A stretch of DNA of 64,000 nucleotides. It comes from Sphaerosporella brunnea (taxonomy: Eukaryota; Ascomycota; Pezizomycetes; Pezizales; Pyronemataceae). The stretch is taken from NCBI GenBank assembly GCA_008704415.1, contig VXIS01000046.1:124001-188000 (forward strand). The letters are read 5' to 3'. This document shows positions 59,287-64,000 of the stretch, piece by piece. Every line of letters starts with the position of its first letter. The stretch's first letter is position 1. Both the position numbers and the translations under genes were made by a program. The notes under the pieces were generated by a model that saw only the letters and a list, made by a program, of their open reading frames with translations, was not told the origin of the DNA and searched no databases.

Positions 59287-59310
59287 AAAAAAAAAAAAAA
59301 AAAAAAAAAC
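59287..59310. repeat. poly(A) run, 24 nt
   Basis: Twenty-four consecutive A about 95 bp upstream of the Trk start codon, read directly from the sequence. Confidence 0.9.
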
Positions 59311-59404
59311 ACCCAATTGAGGCGTGGTTTGCCTGCCTCGTGGCTCTCCCACCTTGTGCTCCTAACGACGACTCAGGCCCAACGCTGATTGGCCACTTGC
59401 TACA

Positions 59405-62230
59405 ATGGAGACGGAGGCTAAAAAAATGTCGGAGAGGTTCAAGCCTCACTTTAACTTCATCACTCTTCATTGTGAGTAAAGGCGCAATGGGTGCATTCTA
59501 CGTCTTTACTCGGGCTTCGAGGCCATGGTGTTGATTGCGCTTGCGTTGTGCAGATTGCTACATCATAGGCACAGTTCTCCTAGGATCGGTTCTGGTTTAC
59601 GTTGGCAAGGGTGTTCCCTACATTGATGCTCTGTTCTTCTCGAGTGGAGCGTGTACTCAATCTGGCCTGAATACGTGTGTGAAGCAACTCCTAGACCTGT
59701 CGATGTCAATGCTGAGTTTGTTCCAGCATAGACCTGAACCTGATCAACACATACCAACAAGTCCTACTCTATGTGTTTCCCATGCTCACAGGCCCGATCT
59801 TTATAAATACATGCGTGGTGGCTATACGGTTGCGGTGGTTTGAAAAAAGGTTTCAGAACATTGGTATGCCATTGGGAGTGCTGTGGCTCGAGGAAGCGAA
59901 TGCTAATTGACTGGCTCCCAGTAAAAATGTCTCGTCTACCCTCAAGAGCAAGGTCTCTCACTCGGGAACCCAAAGGCGATAACGACAGTGCAATGGAGCA
60001 AGGGATTCGCGGTCGTCACATTCGTGTCTTGCACAACAACCGCCACAATTCTGGACCAGTCGCAATTGTTAAGGGGCCTGACGGAACAATCATGCAGAAC
60101 AGCAGTGATCCTGAACCGGACACTAGGCCCGGCAGCCCGAGGCGGGGAGAGGTGGCCGAGCGAAGTCCTAGTCCAGAGGCCTCATCCTCTACAATAGCCG
60201 ACCTGCAGCCACCGACTGAGCGCTCCGAGCAGTATGTGTTCTCTTCTTCTACCTCCTCACGCGACAAAAAGCTGAATTATGTTTGCAGAAGTCCAGGGCG
60301 TCCACCTGTCACTGCCAGCAGTAATATTCAATTTACCGATCTGCCATCTCCCCGTGATGGTGCAGATGAAAGTGGTCACATTGCTTTTGCGGAGCGACCC
60401 AAGGCGCCCCAGCGTGAGAGAGCTTTGCGTATACCTGGTCCGCGGGAATTCGAGAAAGGTATTCGCTTGGACCGCTGTTTGGCCTCAGCTTGCTGATATT
60501 CCGAAGGTGACCGTGCTAGAGAGGTGGACGACGACGACACCTATACGCTGGCTCCGACTAAAACCGCCGGTGATGAGACGACTTTACGCAACACAAATCA
60601 GGCCCCGTCCAGGTCTTACAGCTTTTCAGCTGCCACTACGAATGCCTCCATGCGACTGCGAAAGCTTCCTACGGCAGATATGATCTTACCGCATGCGACA
60701 ACAGTGATGTCATCCGCATTCACCGTGGGAACTGCAAGACACCGCAGGTCGTTCAGTGTTTTCAACAACAAGCAACCCAAGGAGGTGCCGCCGATGCCAT
60801 ATCTCTCATATCAGCCAACCATTGCAAGAAATTCCCAATTTGTGGACCTTACTGATGAGCAGAGGGATGAATTGGGAGGGATTGAATACCGCAGTCTTAA
60901 GCTGCTATTCAAGCTCCTGGTCGGATACTACATATTCTTCCACCTCTTCGGTGTTTTGTCCCTTCTGCCATGGATATACAATGCGCCTGAATATGCCGCT
61001 CTTGTACGAAATGCGGGTATCAACGTTACATGGTGGGCAGTCTATACAGCGCAGTCAGCCTTTAACAATCTTGGATTTGCCTTGACGCCGGACTCGATGC
61101 TTTCGTTTCATAACTGCACATGGGTCTTACTATCACTAGCTTTCATCATTGTCATCGGCAACACTGGGTTCCCATGTCTACTGCGGTTCTTGATCTGGGG
61201 ATTTTTCAAGCTAGCGCCCAAGGATTCAGCCATCAAAGAATGCCTCAACTTTCTTCTCGACCACCCACGACGTTGCTTTACGCTTCTGTTCCCAAGTAGG
61301 GAGACGTGGGTACTGTTTTGGGTCCTGGTGGGCCTGAATGTCTCGGATGTCATTCTGTTCATTGTTCTCGACCTTAAGAATCCGGACGTTACAACCATAA
61401 AGGTTGGATACCGAATCGTTGATGCTATCTTTCAAGCTGCATCTACTAGAACTGCTGGTCTCGCGGTTGTAAATCTTGCGGCGGTGCACCCGGCTGTGCA
61501 AGTCAGCTACATGCTTATGATGTACATCTCGGTTTTCCCGATAGCTATCAGTGTTCGTAGAACGAACGTCTACGAGGAGAAGTCACTCGGTGTCTGGCGT
61601 GACGAGGAAGAGGATGACGGTACTGGTGGGTCATACGTCGGGATTCATTTGAGGAAGCAACTGTCTTTCGATTTGTGGTACATATTCCTAGGCTTGTTCA
61701 TCATCTGCATTGCGGAGGGCAGAAACCTCGAGAACACCAACGATTATGTGAGTTACCCACCTCTTTCGAGAGATGAGTACTCTGCTAACCACAACCACTC
61801 AGGGGTTCACAATTTTCTCAGTACTTTTTGAAGTAGTTTCCGCCTAGTAAGTCTTAACCAGGTCTGACAGCTTCATTCTTGAATTAACCGGGCTCAAGTG
61901 GAACGGTCGGATTGTCTCTTGGATATCCCGGATTAAACGCCTCTTTTTCGGCGAAGTTTAGCACGGTCAGCAAACTGGTCATCATTGCCATGCAGATCCG
62001 CGGTCGGCACCGCGGATTGCCTTATGAGCTCGACCGGGCGGTAAGTGTTCTTCCTATTCTCTTGTGCAGCGCGCCAGTACTAATGGCCGCAGATCTTGTT
62101 GCCTAAGGAGCAGCAAGACGCCGAAATGATGTCGATTCGCCGGCGGGGTTCCAACCTCAGCACCGCGCATCCGTTCCCGCAGACACCCAGCATCAGCCGG
62201 CCGGTGCCCTCGCAGGCAATCGAAGATTAG
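59405..62230 (+). CDS. Trk-type potassium transporter
   Basis: Plasma-membrane high-affinity K+ uptake protein (Trk/Ktr/HKT superfamily). Nine exons (59405-59471, 59554-59674, 59727-59863, 59922-60231, 60289-60458, 60507-61747, 61803-61846, 61899-62040, 62093-62230) join to 789 aa. Four pore loops are visible, each with the selectivity glycine: TQSGLNT (first pore), NNLGFALTPDS, STRTAGLAVVNL and GTVGLSLGYPGLNASFS. Flanking helices include YCYIIGTVLLGSVLVYV, WVLLSLAFIIVIGNTGFPCLL and LWYIFLGLFIICIAEGRNLE. As in fungal Trk1, a long hydrophilic cytoplasmic loop (about 110-340, Ser/Pro-rich, with LRIPGPREFEKG) separates the first pore unit from the rest. Introns are 48-82 nt. ATG 59405 gives METEAKKM; an in-frame ATG at 59426 is the alternative start. 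Confidence 0.93.
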
Positions 62231-62889
62231 AAGTAATATAATTTTTATCTATTGTAACTTGGGCATTTAAAAAGGGGACGTTTTTGGGTTGTTCTGGCTG
62301 GGTTATTTATAGATATGGAGTTTTCTGGCAGCGGATGTTATTGCTCGTGTTTTTTTTCCCAGGTTCCATTGGATATACCCGCTCGACAGTTGCAGTTACT
62401 ATGATATTGGGAAAATATATGCGCAATGTTAATGCTTTATGGAGATCTGAATAAACCAAGCGATTGTGGTTTTCCCTAAACAGATGGGCAAAGCTCTGAT
62501 GGACTTGTTGTGCGACAGAACACAATGGAATTGGGCAGATGATATGTAGCAACTACATATTGCCTGATTGATATTTCTCTAGCTACTCACTCGAGTAGCT
62601 ATTTGGGTTTGGCCATCTGGACGCACCTCAGTGAAATGAGTTGTGCTGCAACTGCTGTTTAATAATGCGGTTCGAATGATTTTCCATGACGCTGTTCAAC
62701 CCCAAAATCGGGAGTGGAGTGCCCGAGGCTGAGAAAATAAAGCCGATGTCTGTTTTGTTCTCAACTAGTTTCCGTCGCTCCCTATCTTACACCCTACGCT
62801 AGCATCACCTTGAGCTTCTCGCTCCCTTTCCTTAGCTCTTTCCGAATAACTACCATTTTTAACTTCGCCGAATAAGCACTTAAGTAACT
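62231..62889. other. intergenic, no gene seen
   Basis: 3' flank of the Trk gene and promoter of the next gene. Only short open frames. Confidence 0.5.
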
Positions 62890-63920
62890 ATGGGGATTCC
62901 CAGTATGTTTTCGTTTGCTGCTGCTGCTTCTTCGGAAACGGCCCTCTTCTGCGTGTTCGCTAACCGAACCGCAGTATATCAATCTCCCCCGTCCAAGGAG
63001 CCGGGCGACAAAACGTCCGCCGCTAATCAGCGATGCAATAACCTCCCACCGACGACCTGGGCGTCTGCCGCCGCCGCTTCCGCATCATCTACGACCGCCG
63101 CTGACGAAGCTTCGACCACCCGCAGGGGCAGCAGCATGTTAACGCTGGAAGAGTTCCTGCGCGAGACCTCCCAGAGTGATTCCGAGCGGAATCTTCACAC
63201 GCTGCTACTGATGCATCGGCCGCCGCCGCCGCAGGAGCGCAGACGCTTCGAGCACTCGTCGTCCGGCCAGGACTCGTTCGATACGCTGGTCAGCCAGATT
63301 CGTCGCATTGGCGCGCTGCAGGATGCGATGCTCGGTGTGGATGGGCTTGAGGAGCCCGAGGAGAGCGCTAATGGCGGAAGAAGAGACCGGAATCGTAGCG
63401 CTGTGGATGCGCTGCGTGTCCGCGAGGCCAGGCTGAGAGCTATGCAAACCCGCATCGATTTGCTGGCTAGCGAGTTTGCGCTCTTGAGGAATACTAGGAG
63501 GGAATTGAGACGGGTGCGTATCCTTGAAGAGGGGGGGGGGGGGGTTAGCATTTTGAGAGGGGGCTTCGCTGATCGGGGTAGGTTGAGACGCAGGCTATGG
63601 AGATTCAGGATGCTAGAAGAGGTTCTGTCGCCGGTGCTGCCGGAAGACCTGAGACCGATGAAGAGGCCGCCAACGTGCTTCCGCCGGAGAGAAGAGCCGT
63701 AAGAAGAGCGTTGTTGCAGTCACCGGAAGGAGGCGCTTCGACTTCGGCATCGACTTCTGCGTCGACTTCTGCTCCGGCCACCGGGGAGGAGGGAGCGACG
63801 CCGACACCGGTCTCGATCGATAGGAGGTCGCCGGCGATGACGATTGGCGAACGCGATTTGATGCTGAGGAATGCAGTCATGCAGATGCAGATCGACAGGT
63901 TAGCGGGGCTCGAGTTGTGA
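62890..63920 (+). CDS. hypothetical Ala/Arg-rich protein
   Basis: Not recognised. Exons 62890-63513 and 63582-63920 join in frame to 320 aa. The N-terminal 80 residues are Ala/Ser/Thr-rich. Residues about 80-210 are helical with regularly spaced charges (TLEEFLRETSQSDSERNLHT, LVSQIRRIGALQDAML, DALRVREARLRAMQTRIDLL), suggesting coiled coil. A Ser/Thr/Ala repeat (STSASTSASTSA, near 270) and a final helix (ERDLMLRNAVMQMQIDRLAG) follow. No signal peptide or membrane segment. The 68-nt intron holds a run of 14 G; splicing there (GTGCGT...GGTAG) is supported by frame on both sides. It could act as a dimeric adaptor, but there is no evidence for a specific role. Confidence 0.65.
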
Positions 63921-64000
63921 GTTGGCAGACAAGGCTGCTAGAAAGAACGGATCGGCGGGATGTGGGGTGTTTCTGCTTGATTGCATTGCAGCTTGTTTTC

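Larger units (their letters stand above)
56024..59404. other. 3.4 kb intergenic region between two divergent genes
   Basis: No gene supported. Contains the inverted-repeat features listed separately (56554-57303, 56972-57080) and a 24-A run at 59287-59310 just upstream of the Trk gene. Frames of 60-250 codons occur on both strands but overlap each other and show no motif. Confidence 0.5.

Overview
The window looks like nuclear DNA of a filamentous ascomycete (Pezizomycotina). Genes are split by many 46-85 nt GT-AG introns, mean spacing is about 3-4 kb, and the orthologues are of fungal type: LYS1 saccharopine dehydrogenase, a fungal MTHFR, Vps1 dynamin, FAF1 and a Trk K+ transporter. Class and species cannot be fixed from the sequence. 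All exon boundaries here were worked out by hand from splice signals, frame and family conservation.

Layout. 1-6.1 kb: methylenetetrahydrofolate reductase (+) converging on a ten-exon VPS1 dynamin (-). 6.1-10.5 kb: long gene-poor stretch upstream of a 1257-aa unrecognised protein (+). 14.5-20.7 kb: compact housekeeping block with APC8/CDC23 (-), farnesyl pyrophosphate synthase (+) and LYS1 (+); LYS1 has three Gcn4/CPC1-type sites upstream. 20.7-33.4 kb: gene-poor and repeat-rich, holding an internally deleted pogo/Fot1-like transposon and one three-finger C2H2 gene (-). 33.4-38.5 kb: STE20/GCK kinase (-), a possible Helitron-derived fragment and a three-exon gene of unknown function (-) whose first exon is duplicated 2.2 kb away. 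39.5-41.1 kb: broken ATP-dependent DNA ligase. 42.3-44.2 kb: FAD/NADPH oxidoreductase of the cytochrome P450 reductase type with no flavodoxin domain (+). 45.2-51.3 kb: ankyrin protein (-), dead transposase-like gene (+), RBM42-like RRM protein (-), FAF1-like rRNA-processing protein (-). 51.7-56.0 kb: 1437-aa mitochondrial-type helical-repeat protein (-) whose tail holds 14 nearly identical 31/36-residue repeats in a higher-order pattern. 56.0-59.4 kb: non-coding, with a candidate 0.75 kb TA-flanked inverted-repeat element enclosing a separate 109-nt foldback. 59.4-64 kb: Trk potassium transporter (+) and a small unknown gene (+).

Most intact genes are unrelated housekeeping functions (one-carbon metabolism, vesicle fission, cell cycle, isoprenoid and lysine synthesis, ribosome biogenesis, K+ uptake), so this is an ordinary chromosome arm and not a gene cluster. 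The accessory material (dead pogo-like element, dead ligase, dead transposase, Helitron-like fragment, foldbacks) lies in the long intergenic gaps. Stops in the dead genes include CAG-to-TAG-type changes, which would fit RIP-like mutation but do not prove it. No tRNA, rRNA or CRISPR feature was found.
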